A stretch of 64,000 nt of DNA from JACVRM01 sp963755085. Its GTDB lineage: Bacteria > Actinomycetota > Thermoleophilia > Gaiellales > Gaiellaceae. This document shows, in pieces, positions 48,887 to 58,823 of this stretch. Below the pieces are notes generated by a model. The model was not told the DNA's origin, did no database searches, and was given only the letters and a program-made list of their open reading frames with translations. How positions within the stretch are numbered: the stretch's first letter is position 1; the number at the start of each line of letters is the position of its first letter. Position numbers and translations under genes: made by a program. The stretch spans positions 186,001 through 250,000 of the forward strand of contig CAVWIN010000008.1 in the NCBI GenBank assembly GCA_963755085.1, read 5' to 3'.

Positions 48887-49660
48887 ATGCCCCTCCTGAG
48901 GGGTCCTCTACCGAAGCGCCTCGGCCACGAGGAGGAGGCGTCGCTCGTCGAGCACCTGACCGAGCTCCGCACGCGGATCATCATCTGCCTGGTCACGGTC
49001 ACCGCCTGGTTCTGCATCCTGTTCTTCGGGCTGCGGCACAAGCTGATCGACTGGCTCTCGGTGCCGCTTCCCAACGGGATCGGCAAGCCGATCACGCTGA
49101 GCCCGTCCGAGCCGTTCATGACCTCGTTCAACATCTGCTTCTGGACGGCGCTCGCGCTCTCGCTGCCGATCGTCGTCTGGCAGCTATGGGCGTTCCTCGC
49201 CCCGGCGTTCTCGGAGCAGACCGACCGGTCAGTGGTGAAGCTTGTCCTGGCCGCATCGGGTCTGGCAGCGCTCGGGATGGCGTTCGCCTACTGGGTCGTC
49301 CTCCCGACCTCGCTGCACTTCCTGCTGAACTTCGACGCCGCCCAGTACCACACCGAGATCCGCGCCAAGGACTACTTCGGCTTCGTGGCGCTGATGATCT
49401 TCAGCATCGCCCTGATCTTCGAGCTGCCGATCTTCATGATCGGCCTCGTCCGGCTGGGGATCCTGTCGTCGGACACCCTGCGCTCGAACCGCCGCATCGG
49501 CTACGGGGTCGTCGTGATCATCGCGGTGCTGCTCCCCGGCATCGACTTCGTGACGATGACCGTCCAGACCGTCCCGCTCCTCGTCCTCTACGAGGGGTCA
49601 ATCTGGGCTGCGGTCGTCGCCGAGCGGCGCGCGGCTAAGCCCGCGCCGCTGCCGGCGTAA
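48887..49660 (+). CDS. tatC: Twin-arginine translocase subunit TatC
   Basis: This 257-residue integral membrane protein has six predicted helices. Its conserved N-terminal motif SLVEHLTELRTRIII contains the signal-peptide-binding acidic residue. Other signatures are SPSEPFMTSFNICFWTALALSLPIVVWQLWAFLAPAF and FELPIFMIGLVRLGILS. It recognises twin-arginine signals and recruits TatA. It follows tatA with 6 bases between. No separate tatB is seen here. Confidence 0.95.
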   Translation: MPLLRGPLPKRLGHEEEASLVEHLTELRTRIIICLVTVTAWFCILFFGLRHKLIDWLSVPLPNGIGKPITLSPSEPFMTSFNICFWTALALSLPIVVWQLWAFLAPAFSEQTDRSVVKLVLAASGLAALGMAFAYWVVLPTSLHFLLNFDAAQYHTEIRAKDYFGFVALMIFSIALIFELPIFMIGLVRLGILSSDTLRSNRRIGYGVVVIIAVLLPGIDFVTMTVQTVPLLVLYEGSIWAAVVAERRAAKPAPLPA

Positions 49661-51074
49661 GCCGTTCCCAGGCGGCGGCCAGCACGTCGCCGAGCTTGCC
49701 GGCGATCTCGTCGAACTGCGCCTGCCCCGCGACCAGGGGCGGTGAGATCTGGATGACCGGGTCGCCTCTGTCGTCGGCGCGGCAGATGAGCCCGGCCTCG
49801 AAGAGCGCGGGCGTCAGGAAGCCGCGCAGCAGCGTCTCGCACTCCTCGTCAGAGAACGTCTCGCGCGTCTCCTTGTCTCTCACGAGCTCGAGCGCGTAGA
49901 AGTAGCCCGCGCCGCGCAGGTCGCCGACGATCGGCAGGTCGAGCAGCTGGGCGAGCGTCCGGCGGAACGCGTCCTCGTTGGCGCGCACGTTGTCGACGAT
50001 CCCGTCGCGCTTCATGATCTCGATGTTCTTCAGCGCGACGGCGCAACCCACCGGGTGCCCGCCGAAGGTGATGCCGTGCGCGTACATCGAGGCGCCGCTC
50101 AGGAACGGCTCCATCACCCGGTCGGTGGCGACCACGCCGCCGATCGCGGCGTACGCCGACGACAGCCCCTTCGCCACGCAGACGATGTCGGGCCGGATGT
50201 CGTAGCGCTCCGACGCGAACCAGCCGCCGACGCGGCCGAAGCCGGTGATCACCTCGTCGGCCGAGAGCAGGATGTCGTAGCGGTCGCAGATCTCGCGTAC
50301 GCCCGCGAAGTAGCCGGCCGGTGGCGTGAAGCAGCCGCCCGCGTTCTGGATGGGCTCCATGTGCACGAGGCACACGGTCTCCGGGCCCATCGACTGGATC
50401 GTCGACTCGAGCTCGGCCAGCAGGAAGCGCGTGAACTCCTGCTCCGTCTCCTCCGCCGGGCGGTGGTAGCGGTTCGTGTTCGAGACGTGCCGCACCTCCG
50501 GCACGAGCGGCTCGAACGGCATGCGGATCGCCGGGATGCCGTTGATCGACAGCGCTCCGAACGTCGTACCGTGGTACGCGACCTGGCGCGCGATCGCCTT
50601 GTACTTGCGCGGCGGTGGGGCGCCGACGTGCTCGTCGTGCATGACCTGCACCTCGGCGCCGGTGATGCGCTTCGTCCCGCGCGCGAGGTAGTACTGGCGC
50701 GCGAGCTTCCACGCAGCCTCCACCGCCTCCGACCCGCCCGAGACGAAGAAGACGCGGTTCAGGTCGCCGGGCGCCAGCGAGGCGATCTCGGCGGCCAGCT
50801 CGATCGACCGCGGGTGCGCGTACGACCAGTTGGTGTAGAAGGGCAGCTCGCGCATCTGCGCGAGCGCCGCCTGGCCCATCTCCTCCCCGTACGAGTAGCC
50901 GATATTGACGCAGAAGAGCCCGGCCAGGGCGTCGAGGTAGCGGCGTCCCTGGGCGTCCTCGAGGTAGCAGCCGTCGCCGCGCACGATGATCGGCACGTCG
51001 CCGTCGGCGTACGCCCCCATGCGCGTGAAGTGGAGCCAGAGGTGGTCACGGGCGGCCTGCTGAAGGTCGGTCAC
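49635..51074 (-). CDS. Class III aminotransferase, putrescine/omega-amino acid:pyruvate type
   Basis: From the GTG at 51074 the product is 479 residues. It has class III signatures: FFVSGGSEAVEAAWKLARQYY, YHGTTFGALS, the PLP aspartate in LLSADEVITGFGRVG and the Schiff-base lysine in VCVAKGLSSAYAAIGG. The N-terminal DHLWLHFTRMG and the YGEEMGQAAL pattern fit the putrescine (SpuC-like) or beta-alanine:pyruvate group. Location after a permease and near a PotABCD transporter favours putrescine as substrate, which is inference. The stop region overlaps tatC by 26 bases. Confidence 0.88.
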   Translation of the reverse strand: MTDLQQAARDHLWLHFTRMGAYADGDVPIIVRGDGCYLEDAQGRRYLDALAGLFCVNIGYSYGEEMGQAALAQMRELPFYTNWSYAHPRSIELAAEIASLAPGDLNRVFFVSGGSEAVEAAWKLARQYYLARGTKRITGAEVQVMHDEHVGAPPPRKYKAIARQVAYHGTTFGALSINGIPAIRMPFEPLVPEVRHVSNTNRYHRPAEETEQEFTRFLLAELESTIQSMGPETVCLVHMEPIQNAGGCFTPPAGYFAGVREICDRYDILLSADEVITGFGRVGGWFASERYDIRPDIVCVAKGLSSAYAAIGGVVATDRVMEPFLSGASMYAHGITFGGHPVGCAVALKNIEIMKRDGIVDNVRANEDAFRRTLAQLLDLPIVGDLRGAGYFYALELVRDKETRETFSDEECETLLRGFLTPALFEAGLICRADDRGDPVIQISPPLVAGQAQFDEIAGKLGDVLAAAWERLTPAAARA

Positions 51075-52645
51075 GGCGTCGTCCCCACGACCGGCTTGCC
51101 CTCGAGCGCGAGCGAGCCCGAATCGGGCGCCTCGATCAGCACGTCGACCTCGCGCCGGCGGACCGGAGCGCCGAGCACGTAGCCGACGACGGCGATGAGG
51201 GCCACCACCGCGAGCGTCCCGAGCGTCAGCACTTCGAACTTCGCGAACGAGACGCCCCAGGTGCCCTTGAAGTCGTAGTTGATGCCGAACAGGCGCTCGA
51301 GGGTGCTCGGGAAGACGGACACCCACGTGCCGAGCGCGACCCAGAAGGTGATGAGCGCCGTTGCCACCCAGATGCCCCAGCGGTCGAACGGCACGCGGTA
51401 CGGGCGGTGCACCTCCGGGTACTTGTGCCGCAGCACGGCGGAGGCGGGGAAGATCCAGAGGTACGAGATCAGGGTCGTCGAGATCGCGATCGTGAGCACG
51501 ACCTGGAACGCGCTCGCCGTGCTCTGCCTGTTGAGCAGCTCGATCGCGGCGATCGTGAAGGCGGACGCCACCACGCCCGACATCACGTTCACGCGAACGG
51601 GCGTGCCGAACGTGCGGTTGAAGACCCCGAAGAACCCGGGGAACGCGCCGTCGTAGGCGGCCACCGCCTGGATCCGGTCCGAGCCGATCATCCAGACGGC
51701 GCCCGAGGTCATGAGCGTGAAGATGAACAGCAGGACCATGACGTCGAACATCGCTTCGGACGCACCGCCGTAGACGCCGAAGACAGCGTGGATCGCGTCG
51801 ACGAACCCGCCGATCCCCGAGATCGCGTTCTGCGGCAGCACGAGCAGGATGCCGAGGATCGGGATCGCGTACATGAGCACCCCGCCGATCGCGCTGCGAA
51901 TGACCGAGACGGGGACGTCGCGCTGCGGGTTGACCATCTCCTCCGCTGCCCCGTTGGGCAGCTCGAACCCGACGTAGTTGAAGAGCAGGTACGGCACGAG
52001 GCCGAGGAAGACGGCCATCGACGGGCTCAGGTCGCCGAACGTGATGCCGTGCACGCCGTGCTTCGCCGCGTAGAGCACGACCGTGAACGTGAAGAAGCCG
52101 AGCACGACGACACGTGCGATGCCGCCCGCGGTCGGGATCCACTTCCCGCGCGAGAGGGAGACGATCGCGACCCCGATCGAGAACCAGACGAAGAGCAGCT
52201 TGAACACGTAGTCGCCCGCCGACCCGGCGCTGATCTCGGGGAAATGGTGACTTGCGTTCCATGAGTCGAACGCGACGAACGCGAGCGAGCCGCCGACCCA
52301 GAGCGGGTTCGTGATCCAGTAGAAGACGGCAGCCATGCCGGCGTGGAAGCGGCCGAAGGCGAGCTTGACCCACTCGTACGGGCCGCCCTCCTGCGTGAAG
52401 GCGCTCCCCACCTCCGCCATCACGAGCGCGTACGGGAGCACGAAGGCGATCGCCAGCACGATCAGCCAGGTGAACCCCTGACCGCCGGATGCCGCCACCA
52501 GCCCGAGCGTGTCGAGGCCGACGAAGGCGCAGAGCAGGAAGAACAGCATGTCGAAGCGCCTGAGCGATTTCTTCAGCTTCGCCTTCTCGTGCAGCGCGAG
52601 CTGGGTGGTGTGCTCTACCGGGCCTAGGCCGACCGTCGTGTCCAC
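51071..52645 (-). CDS. APC-family amino acid/polyamine permease
   Basis: The GTG at 52645 gives 524 residues with about twelve hydrophobic helices. The N-terminal RRFDMLFFLLCAFVGLDTLG and ALVMAEVGSAFTQEGGPYEWVKLAFG match the APC superfamily, the second being the conserved helix 2-3 loop. The start overlaps the Lrp-regulator stop by 22 bases, and the stop overlaps the aminotransferase start. It probably imports an amino acid, GABA or a polyamine for the adjacent transaminase. Confidence 0.91.
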   Translation of the reverse strand: MDTTVGLGPVEHTTQLALHEKAKLKKSLRRFDMLFFLLCAFVGLDTLGLVAASGGQGFTWLIVLAIAFVLPYALVMAEVGSAFTQEGGPYEWVKLAFGRFHAGMAAVFYWITNPLWVGGSLAFVAFDSWNASHHFPEISAGSAGDYVFKLLFVWFSIGVAIVSLSRGKWIPTAGGIARVVVLGFFTFTVVLYAAKHGVHGITFGDLSPSMAVFLGLVPYLLFNYVGFELPNGAAEEMVNPQRDVPVSVIRSAIGGVLMYAIPILGILLVLPQNAISGIGGFVDAIHAVFGVYGGASEAMFDVMVLLFIFTLMTSGAVWMIGSDRIQAVAAYDGAFPGFFGVFNRTFGTPVRVNVMSGVVASAFTIAAIELLNRQSTASAFQVVLTIAISTTLISYLWIFPASAVLRHKYPEVHRPYRVPFDRWGIWVATALITFWVALGTWVSVFPSTLERLFGINYDFKGTWGVSFAKFEVLTLGTLAVVALIAVVGYVLGAPVRRREVDVLIEAPDSGSLALEGKPVVGTTP

Positions 52646-53172
52646 GCGTGGCTCCCTTCGTCGCCGGGGACGCGAGCGCCCCAGTCGTAGGCCTGCTTCC
52701 AGAGGTCGAGGTACAGGAACGTCTCTGTCGAGGAGACGCCCTCGAGCTCTCGCAGCCGGTTGGTCAACTCGAAGAGGTGCGCACGGTCGGTGCAGAGCAC
52801 CTCGACGAGCAGGTCGTAGTGGCCGGCGGTGACGACGACATACGCGGACTCCTCCCAGGCCGCGATCGCGTCCGCGACCGGCCCGGGCGGCCCGGCAGTG
52901 CGGACTCCGATCATCGCCTGCGCGTCGAAGCCGAGCCCAAGCGGGTTCGTCACGCCGGTGACCTGGAGGATGTGCTCGTCGCACAGCCGCCCGTAGCGCG
53001 CCCGCACCGTCGCCTCCGACACGCCGAGGTCGCGGGCGATCCGCCGAAACGATTCGCGTCCGTTTCGTTGCAGCGCCTCGATGATCCCGGTGTCGACCGC
53101 GTCGAGGCCGCGCGCCCGCGAGACGGCGCCACGGCGCGCGTCCTTGCTCCGGCTGTCTCCCCGGCTGCCCAT
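52624..53172 (-). CDS. Lrp/AsnC family transcriptional regulator
   Basis: The 182-residue protein has an AsnC-type winged helix (about 24-75; DAVDTGIIEALQRNGRESFRRIARDLGVSEATVRARYGRL) and a C-terminal RAM ligand domain (GVRTAGPPGPVADAIAAWEESAYVVVTAGHYDLLVEV). It is the first gene of a three-gene unit with the permease and aminotransferase genes, so it most likely senses their substrate and controls them. A basic N-terminal extension of about 20 residues precedes the HTH. Confidence 0.93.
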   Translation of the reverse strand: MGSRGDSRSKDARRGAVSRARGLDAVDTGIIEALQRNGRESFRRIARDLGVSEATVRARYGRLCDEHILQVTGVTNPLGLGFDAQAMIGVRTAGPPGPVADAIAAWEESAYVVVTAGHYDLLVEVLCTDRAHLFELTNRLRELEGVSSTETFLYLDLWKQAYDWGARVPGDEGSHAWTRRSA

Positions 53173-53375
53173 GTCAGCCGGCGGCTGCAGCCGGTACGAC
53201 GAGGACGGGAACGGTCGCGCGCTGGATCAGACGCCCGTGCAGTCGGGCTCCGCAGCGGCAGGCGTCTCGGTGGCGCTCACCGCACCGACCGCTGCTACGC
53301 AACAACTTCGTCAGCCTGGCCAAGAATGCGCAAAGCGCAGCGTTTCTACCACGCCGCCACGCATTGCGTCAATCG

Positions 53376-54824
53376 TTAGAAACCGGCCAGTTTCACCGCC
53401 ACGTGCTTGATCCGCGTGTACTCCTCCATCGAGTACAGCGACATGTCCTTGCCGTAGCCGGACTGCTTGAAGCCGCCGTGCGGCATCTCCGAGGCGAGCG
53501 GGAACAGGTGCTCGTTCACCCAGACGGTGCCGAAGTCGAGCTTGCGCGCGGCTGCAAGCGCCCGGCCGACGTTCTCGCTGAAGACCGACGCGGCCAGGCC
53601 GTAGCGGACACCGTTGGCCATCGCGACCGCCTCGTCGTCGGAGGCGAAGCGCTGCATGGTGACGACCGGGCCGAAGACCTCGTTCTGGACGATCTCGTCG
53701 CTCTGCTCGACATCGGCGACGATCGTCGGCTTCACGAAGAAGCCGCGTTCGCCGATCGCGTCGCCGCCGGTGACGACGGTCGCGCGCGCCGGGAGCCGCT
53801 CGAGGAAGCCGAGCACCCGCTCGCGCTGCTCGGCCGAGATGACCGGGCCCATGTCGACGTCGTCGCCCTCGGCCGGGTCGGCCACCTTCATCGCCTCGAT
53901 CACGCTCTTCGTCGCGCTGACCACATCGTCGTAGACCGCCTCGCTGACGAGGATGCGCGACGACGCCGTGCAGTCCTGGCCGGAGTTCCAGTAGCCGCCG
54001 ATCTTCACTGCCTCCGCGACGGTCGCAGGGTCGGCGTCGTCGAGCACGACCATCGGCGCCTTGCCGCCGAGCTCGAGGTGGACGCGCTTCACCGTGTCGG
54101 CCGCGTTGCGCGCGATCAGCTTGCCGGTCTCGACGTCGCCCGTCAGCGAGACGAGCGCGATGTCCTCGTGGCGGACGAGCGCGTCGCCGACCGGGACGCC
54201 GTCGCCGGTGACGACCTGCAGCACGCCCGGCGGGAGCACCTCCTGCGCGAGCTCCGCGAAGCGGAGCGTCGTGAGCGGCGTCTGCTCGGCCGGCTTGATG
54301 ATCTGCACGTTGCCCGCGGCGAGCGCCGGCCCCATCTTCCAGACGACCATCATCAGCGGGTAGTTCCACGGCGTGATCCCGGCGACGATGCCGAGCGGCT
54401 CACGGCGGATGATCGACGTGTAGCCCTCGACGTACTCGCCGGCGCTCTTGCCCTCGAGCGTGCGGGCGGCGCCGGCGAAGAAGCGCAGGTTGTCGGCCGA
54501 GAAGGGCATCTCGTCCGCGGCGATCGACATCGGCTTGCCGACGTTCTGGGACTCGAGCTTCGTCAGCTCGTCGGCGTTCTCGTCGATCAGGTCGGCGAGC
54601 TTGAGCAGGAGCTCCATGCGGTCCTTCGGCGTCTTGTTGCGCCACTCGTCCCACGCCTTCTTCGCGGCCTCGACCGCGCGCCCGACGTCCTCGGCCGTCC
54701 CACGCGGAACCTCGGCGATCACCTCGCCCGTCGACGGGTTCAGGACCTCCATCGTCTCGCCGCTCGACGAGTCGACCCACTCGCCGCCGATGAACTGCTT
54801 GTGCCGGGTGACTGCGACTGCCAT
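53376..54824 (-). CDS. NAD(P)-dependent aldehyde dehydrogenase, gamma-aminobutyraldehyde/betaine-aldehyde type
   Basis: The 482-residue enzyme has the ALDH motifs GITPWNYPLMM (cofactor), the catalytic glutamate in LELGGKAP, the catalytic cysteine in NSGQDCTASSR and EVFGPVVTMQRF. The sequence is closest in pattern to the gamma-aminobutyraldehyde (PatD) and betaine-aldehyde group. It lies 40 bases after potC in the same direction. It would oxidise the aminoaldehyde made from putrescine to GABA, fitting the neighbouring transporter and transaminases. Substrate assignment is by context. Confidence 0.91.
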   Translation of the reverse strand: MAVAVTRHKQFIGGEWVDSSSGETMEVLNPSTGEVIAEVPRGTAEDVGRAVEAAKKAWDEWRNKTPKDRMELLLKLADLIDENADELTKLESQNVGKPMSIAADEMPFSADNLRFFAGAARTLEGKSAGEYVEGYTSIIRREPLGIVAGITPWNYPLMMVVWKMGPALAAGNVQIIKPAEQTPLTTLRFAELAQEVLPPGVLQVVTGDGVPVGDALVRHEDIALVSLTGDVETGKLIARNAADTVKRVHLELGGKAPMVVLDDADPATVAEAVKIGGYWNSGQDCTASSRILVSEAVYDDVVSATKSVIEAMKVADPAEGDDVDMGPVISAEQRERVLGFLERLPARATVVTGGDAIGERGFFVKPTIVADVEQSDEIVQNEVFGPVVTMQRFASDDEAVAMANGVRYGLAASVFSENVGRALAAARKLDFGTVWVNEHLFPLASEMPHGGFKQSGYGKDMSLYSMEEYTRIKHVAVKLAGF

Positions 54825-54864
54825 TGCTCCTCCTCGTCTGCCTGAGAGCGAATCTATCGCCGTC

Positions 54865-55656
54865 CTACCGGCTGAGCACGCCGGTATCGCGGGTAAGCCG
54901 CACCGAGATGAACACGGGGATCAGCGTCACGAGGATCCAGACGAGCACCACCACGTTGACCTGCGGGAGCTCGGTTCCCTGCCGAATGGCGCCCAGGATC
55001 CACAGCGGCAGCGTGTTCTGGGACGCCGTGAAGTAGGTCACGATCACCTCGTCGAACGAGAGCGCGAAGGCGAGCAGGCCGCCCGAGATGAGCGCGGTCG
55101 AGATCACCGGCCAGATGACGTAGCGGAACGTCTGCCAGCCGTCGGCGCCGAGATCCATCGACGCCTCGACGAGCGAGCCCGGCGTCCGCCGGAGCCGGGC
55201 AATCGCGTTGTTGTAGACGATGACGATGCAGAACGTCGCGTGCGCGATCACGATCGTCCAGAGCGAGAGCTGGATGTTCCCGGTCGCGTAGAACGAGTTG
55301 AGCGCCATGCCGGTGACGATCCCCGGGAGTGCGATCGGCAGGATCAGGATGAGCGAGAAGGCCTGGCTGCCGAAGAAATTGAAGCGATGCACGGCGAACG
55401 CGGCGGCCGTGCCGAGCACGAGGGCGATCGCGGTCGCGAAGAAGGCGACGCGCACGGAGAGCCAGAGCGCGTCGCGAATCTCCTGGTTCCGCCACGCGAC
55501 CCCCCACCACCTGGTGGAGAACTGCGTGATCGGCCACCCCTGGACGTTCGTCTTGTTGAACGCATAGACGCCGATGAGGACGATCGGGGAGAGCAGGAAG
55601 ACGACGACGAGCACCGACCAGGCGGCGAGCGCGATGCGGGCCCCGCGCGACTCCAC
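54865..55656 (-). CDS. potC: Polyamine ABC transporter permease PotC-like
   Basis: The 263-residue permease has six helices and the EAA loop pattern VEASMDLGADGWQTFRYVIWPVI. The N-terminal helix is followed by the PotC-like FNKTNVQGWP segment. The GTG start overlaps the potB stop (TAGTG). It forms the heteromeric membrane channel with PotB. Upstream in-frame sequence is the potB region in a different frame and was excluded. Confidence 0.93.
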   Translation of the reverse strand: MESRGARIALAAWSVLVVVFLLSPIVLIGVYAFNKTNVQGWPITQFSTRWWGVAWRNQEIRDALWLSVRVAFFATAIALVLGTAAAFAVHRFNFFGSQAFSLILILPIALPGIVTGMALNSFYATGNIQLSLWTIVIAHATFCIVIVYNNAIARLRRTPGSLVEASMDLGADGWQTFRYVIWPVISTALISGGLLAFALSFDEVIVTYFTASQNTLPLWILGAIRQGTELPQVNVVVLVWILVTLIPVFISVRLTRDTGVLSR

Positions 55657-56564
55657 TACAGGGCCTCGAACGCGCCGAGGCGCTTCGCGATGAACAGGTA
55701 GACGGCCATGACGAGAATCGGGACGATCGAGTATGCGGCCGCGAACGGGATGTCGTTCGCGATGCCGACGTTCGCGTAGACGACCTGGCCGATGAACTGC
55801 GAGCCGCCGCCGACGAGCTGCGGAGTGATGAAGTCGCCGAGGGTCAGCGAGAAGGTGAAGATCGAGCCGGCCGCGATGCCGGGGAGCGCGAGCGGGATCA
55901 CGACCGAGCGCAGCGTCCTGAAGCCGTGCGCGCCGAGATCGCGTGACGCCTCGAGCAGCGAGTCCGGGATGCGCTCCAGGGACGCGTACACCGGGAGCAC
56001 CATGAACGGCAGCCAGATGTACGAGAAGACGATCCAGATCGCCCAGTCGGTGTAGCCGATGCCGAGATGCGGTAGCCCGAGCTTGCCGAGCGACCAGTTG
56101 AGCGCGCCGTCCTCGGCGAGGATCAGCCGCCAGGCGTAGACGCGCGCGAGGTAGCTCGCCCACAGCGGGATGAGCACGCAGACGAACAGGAGCGTGCGTG
56201 TGCCCGGCTTCGCGACCCGGGCCATGAAGTACGCGAGCGGGAACGCGAGCACCGCGTCCGTGATCGTCACCGCGAGGGCGATGCCGATCGTTCGGAACGC
56301 GATCCGGCGGTACGTCGGGTCGTCGACGATCGTGCGGAAGTTGTCCAGGTTCCAGTGCTTGACCAGATGGGTCGTGAACGGGTCGACCGTCCAGAACGCG
56401 GACGCGAGCAACGCGCCCAGCGCGAGCAGGTAGATGAGCACGAACCAGGCGAGCGGCGGGAGCAGGAGCGCGCTCCCTTTTAGCCACGAACGGCGCCAGA
56501 ACGCCGCCGAGGCGGAGAGGCGGACCGCCCGTAGGCGGCCCGCCCCACTCTCGAAGACGGACAT
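55656..56564 (-). CDS. potB: Polyamine ABC transporter permease PotB-like
   Basis: The 302-residue permease has an N-terminal basic stretch and six helices (first at about 31-55). It carries the EAA loop LEASRDLGAHGFRTLRSVVIPLALPGI. The PotB-type pattern DFITPQLVGGGSQFIG is present. It pairs with PotC and is energised by PotA. It starts at the ATG at 56564, 20 bases after the potD stop. Confidence 0.93.
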   Translation of the reverse strand: MSVFESGAGRLRAVRLSASAAFWRRSWLKGSALLLPPLAWFVLIYLLALGALLASAFWTVDPFTTHLVKHWNLDNFRTIVDDPTYRRIAFRTIGIALAVTITDAVLAFPLAYFMARVAKPGTRTLLFVCVLIPLWASYLARVYAWRLILAEDGALNWSLGKLGLPHLGIGYTDWAIWIVFSYIWLPFMVLPVYASLERIPDSLLEASRDLGAHGFRTLRSVVIPLALPGIAAGSIFTFSLTLGDFITPQLVGGGSQFIGQVVYANVGIANDIPFAAAYSIVPILVMAVYLFIAKRLGAFEAL

Positions 56565-56583
56565 CAGCCCGCCGCCGAGCCCG

Positions 56584-57750
56584 CTACCCCTTGATCGAGA
56601 TCCAGGCCTGCGACCACTTCGTGTAGTCCATGCAGTCCTTCTTGCCGTTGCCGCAGTCGGCAACCGGCGTCTTCCAGAACTTCAGGGACTTGTAGTAGGC
56701 CAGCGGCTCGTCCGCGTGGTACGCGTGGCACGAGCCCTTCTTGAGCTTGTTCATGTACGCGCAGGCCTTGGAGTTGACGGGCGTCTCGGGCCAGAACACG
56801 GCCTGCTGCGCCTGCACCTTCGGCTGCGAGATGTAGTTCCACCACATGTACGCGCAGTTCGGGTGCTTCGACTTGGACGACAGCATCCACGTGTCGAGCC
56901 AGGCAGTCGCTCCCTCCTTCGGGACGGTGTCCGCGACGGGCACACCTGCGCCCTTCGTCTGAGCAGTCGCCTGCGGCCAGCCGGACCCGATGACGACGCC
57001 GCCGTTCTTGAACAGCTGGGACTCATCGGAGGCGTACGTCCAGTACTTCTTGACGAGCGGCCGCTGGTCCTTGAGCAGCTTGACGACCGCGTCGAACTGC
57101 GTCTTGTTCAGCTCGTACGGATCCTTGATCCCAAGCGACGGCCTCGCCTTCGAGAGGTAGAGCGCCGCGTCGGCGATCTGAATCGTGTTGTCCGGCACGG
57201 TGATCTTGCCCTTGTACTTCGGGTCGTAGATCGCCGCCCAGCTCGTCGGCTTCTTGGTGACCGCCTTCGTGTTGTAGAGCAGCACATTCGGCCCGAACTG
57301 CAGCGAGATCCCGTAGTGCTTGCCGTCGACCGTGTTGTTGGGCGGCGACTTGAACGGCGCGTAGAAGTCCTTCCAGGGCTTCACGAGATTCACGTTCGTC
57401 TCCTGGATGGCCCCGCCGTAGATCAGGCGCAGGCTCGCGTCGCCGGACGCGGAGACCATGTCCCACTGTCCCGGGTTCCGGGTCATCAGCGTGACCATCT
57501 CGTCCGAGGTGCCGGCGTACTTGTAGGTGATCTTGCAGCCGGTCTGCTTCACGAAGGGCTTGACCCACGACGAATCGAGGTAGCCCTCCCAGCCGACCAT
57601 CGTCAGGGCGCCTTCGCCCGGGCCGATCTTGGTCGGCAACCCGCTCGCGGCCGTACGCGAGCTGACGCCGACGGCTGGAACCATCAGCGCCGCGCCGACC
57701 ACCACAACGGCGGCCGCGACCAGCCAGTGCCGCCTCTTGACCCTCTTCAT
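56584..57750 (-). CDS. potD: Spermidine/putrescine-type periplasmic binding protein PotD
   Basis: The 388-residue protein has a signal peptide (HWLVAAAVVVVGAALMVPAVG, about 8-28) and the type II binding fold of the PotD family: TMVGWEGYLDSSWVKPF, WDMVSASGDASLRLI and FGPNVLLYNTKAVTKKPTSW. No lipobox cysteine is seen at the cleavage site, so membrane attachment is not clear. AGGAGGAGG stands 7 bases before the ATG. It delivers polyamine to PotBC. Confidence 0.92.
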   Translation of the reverse strand: MKRVKRRHWLVAAAVVVVGAALMVPAVGVSSRTAASGLPTKIGPGEGALTMVGWEGYLDSSWVKPFVKQTGCKITYKYAGTSDEMVTLMTRNPGQWDMVSASGDASLRLIYGGAIQETNVNLVKPWKDFYAPFKSPPNNTVDGKHYGISLQFGPNVLLYNTKAVTKKPTSWAAIYDPKYKGKITVPDNTIQIADAALYLSKARPSLGIKDPYELNKTQFDAVVKLLKDQRPLVKKYWTYASDESQLFKNGGVVIGSGWPQATAQTKGAGVPVADTVPKEGATAWLDTWMLSSKSKHPNCAYMWWNYISQPKVQAQQAVFWPETPVNSKACAYMNKLKKGSCHAYHADEPLAYYKSLKFWKTPVADCGNGKKDCMDYTKWSQAWISIKG

Positions 57751-58823
57751 CCTCTGTCCTCCTCCTCCTGTGGGACGTTGATGGTGAACGCGTCCTCGGG
57801 CGCCCACGCGAGCGTGACGGCACGTCCCTGCTCCGTCCGGACCTGCTCCGACGTGGATTCGAGGTTCTGGCGGACCACGACGAGCGTGCCGCCGCCGTCG
57901 AGACGGACCCGGTAGCGGGTCACGGGGCCGAGGTACACGACCTCCTCGACATGGCCCTGCTCCGTGGTGCTCGACGCCGCCGGGGCCTCCTCCCCGCCGA
58001 GCATGCGGATCTTCTCCGGCCGGATCGTGAACCGCCGGCCGTCGCGCTCGATGATGTTCGACACGCCGACGAAGCCGGCCACGAACTCGGTCGCCGGGCG
58101 CTCGTACACCTCGGCCGGGGAGCCGACCTGCTCGACCCCGCCCTGGTTGAACACGGCGATCCGGTCGCTCATCGCGAGCGCCTCTTCCTGGTCGTGCGTG
58201 ACGTACACGAAGGTCTTGCCGAGGTCCTGCTGCAGCGCCTTGAGGAAGACCTGCATCTCCTGGCGCAGCTTCAGGTCGAGCGCGCCGAGCGGCTCGTCGA
58301 GCAGCAGCACCTGCGGGTCGTTCACGAGCGCGCGCGCGAGCGCGACGCGCTGGCGCTGGCCGCCTGAGAGCTGCACCGGCTTGCGGCCGCCGAGCCCGGC
58401 CAGGCGGACGCGTGCGAGCGCCTCCTCGGCGCGCCCCTTGCGGACCGGCCACGGCGGACGCCCTTGACGCGCAGGCCGTACTCGACGTTCTCCTGCACGG
58501 TCATGTGCGGGAAGAGCGCGTAGTCCTGGAAGACGGTGTTGACGTCGCGCTCGTACGGCGGACGGCCCGCGACGTCGTCGCCGCCGAGCAGGATCCGCCC
58601 GGCGTCGGGGCGCTCGAAGCCGCCGATCAGGCGCAGCGTGGTCGTCTTGCCGGACCCGGACGGGCCGAGCATCGTGAAGAACTCGCCGCCGATGGATCTC
58701 CAGGTCGAGCCCGTCGACGGCGCGGACGTCGCCGTAGCGCTTGGTCAGTCCCTCGAGCAGGACGGCAGGCGGCCGCGCCTGCCGGGGCGCGGCGTCAGGC
58801 GGCGCCGCTGCGGGCAGCGACAA
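57747..58823 (-). pseudogene. potA: Polyamine ABC transporter ATPase PotA-like, two compensating frameshifts
   Basis: Reading from a TTG at 58823 with GGAGGA before it, the protein starts normally (VLLEGLTKRYGDVRAVDGLDLEI). At about 58694 one extra base shifts the frame. The Walker A and Q-loop region (MLGPSGSGKTTTLRL to TVFQDYALFPH) is then in another phase, and near 58447 a missing base restores the original frame. Signature LSGGQRQRV, Walker B VLLLDEP and the C-terminal TOBE-like domain are intact. As written, the product lacks Walker A and would be inactive. It may be a sequence error or a real pseudogene in an otherwise intact operon. Confidence 0.8.
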
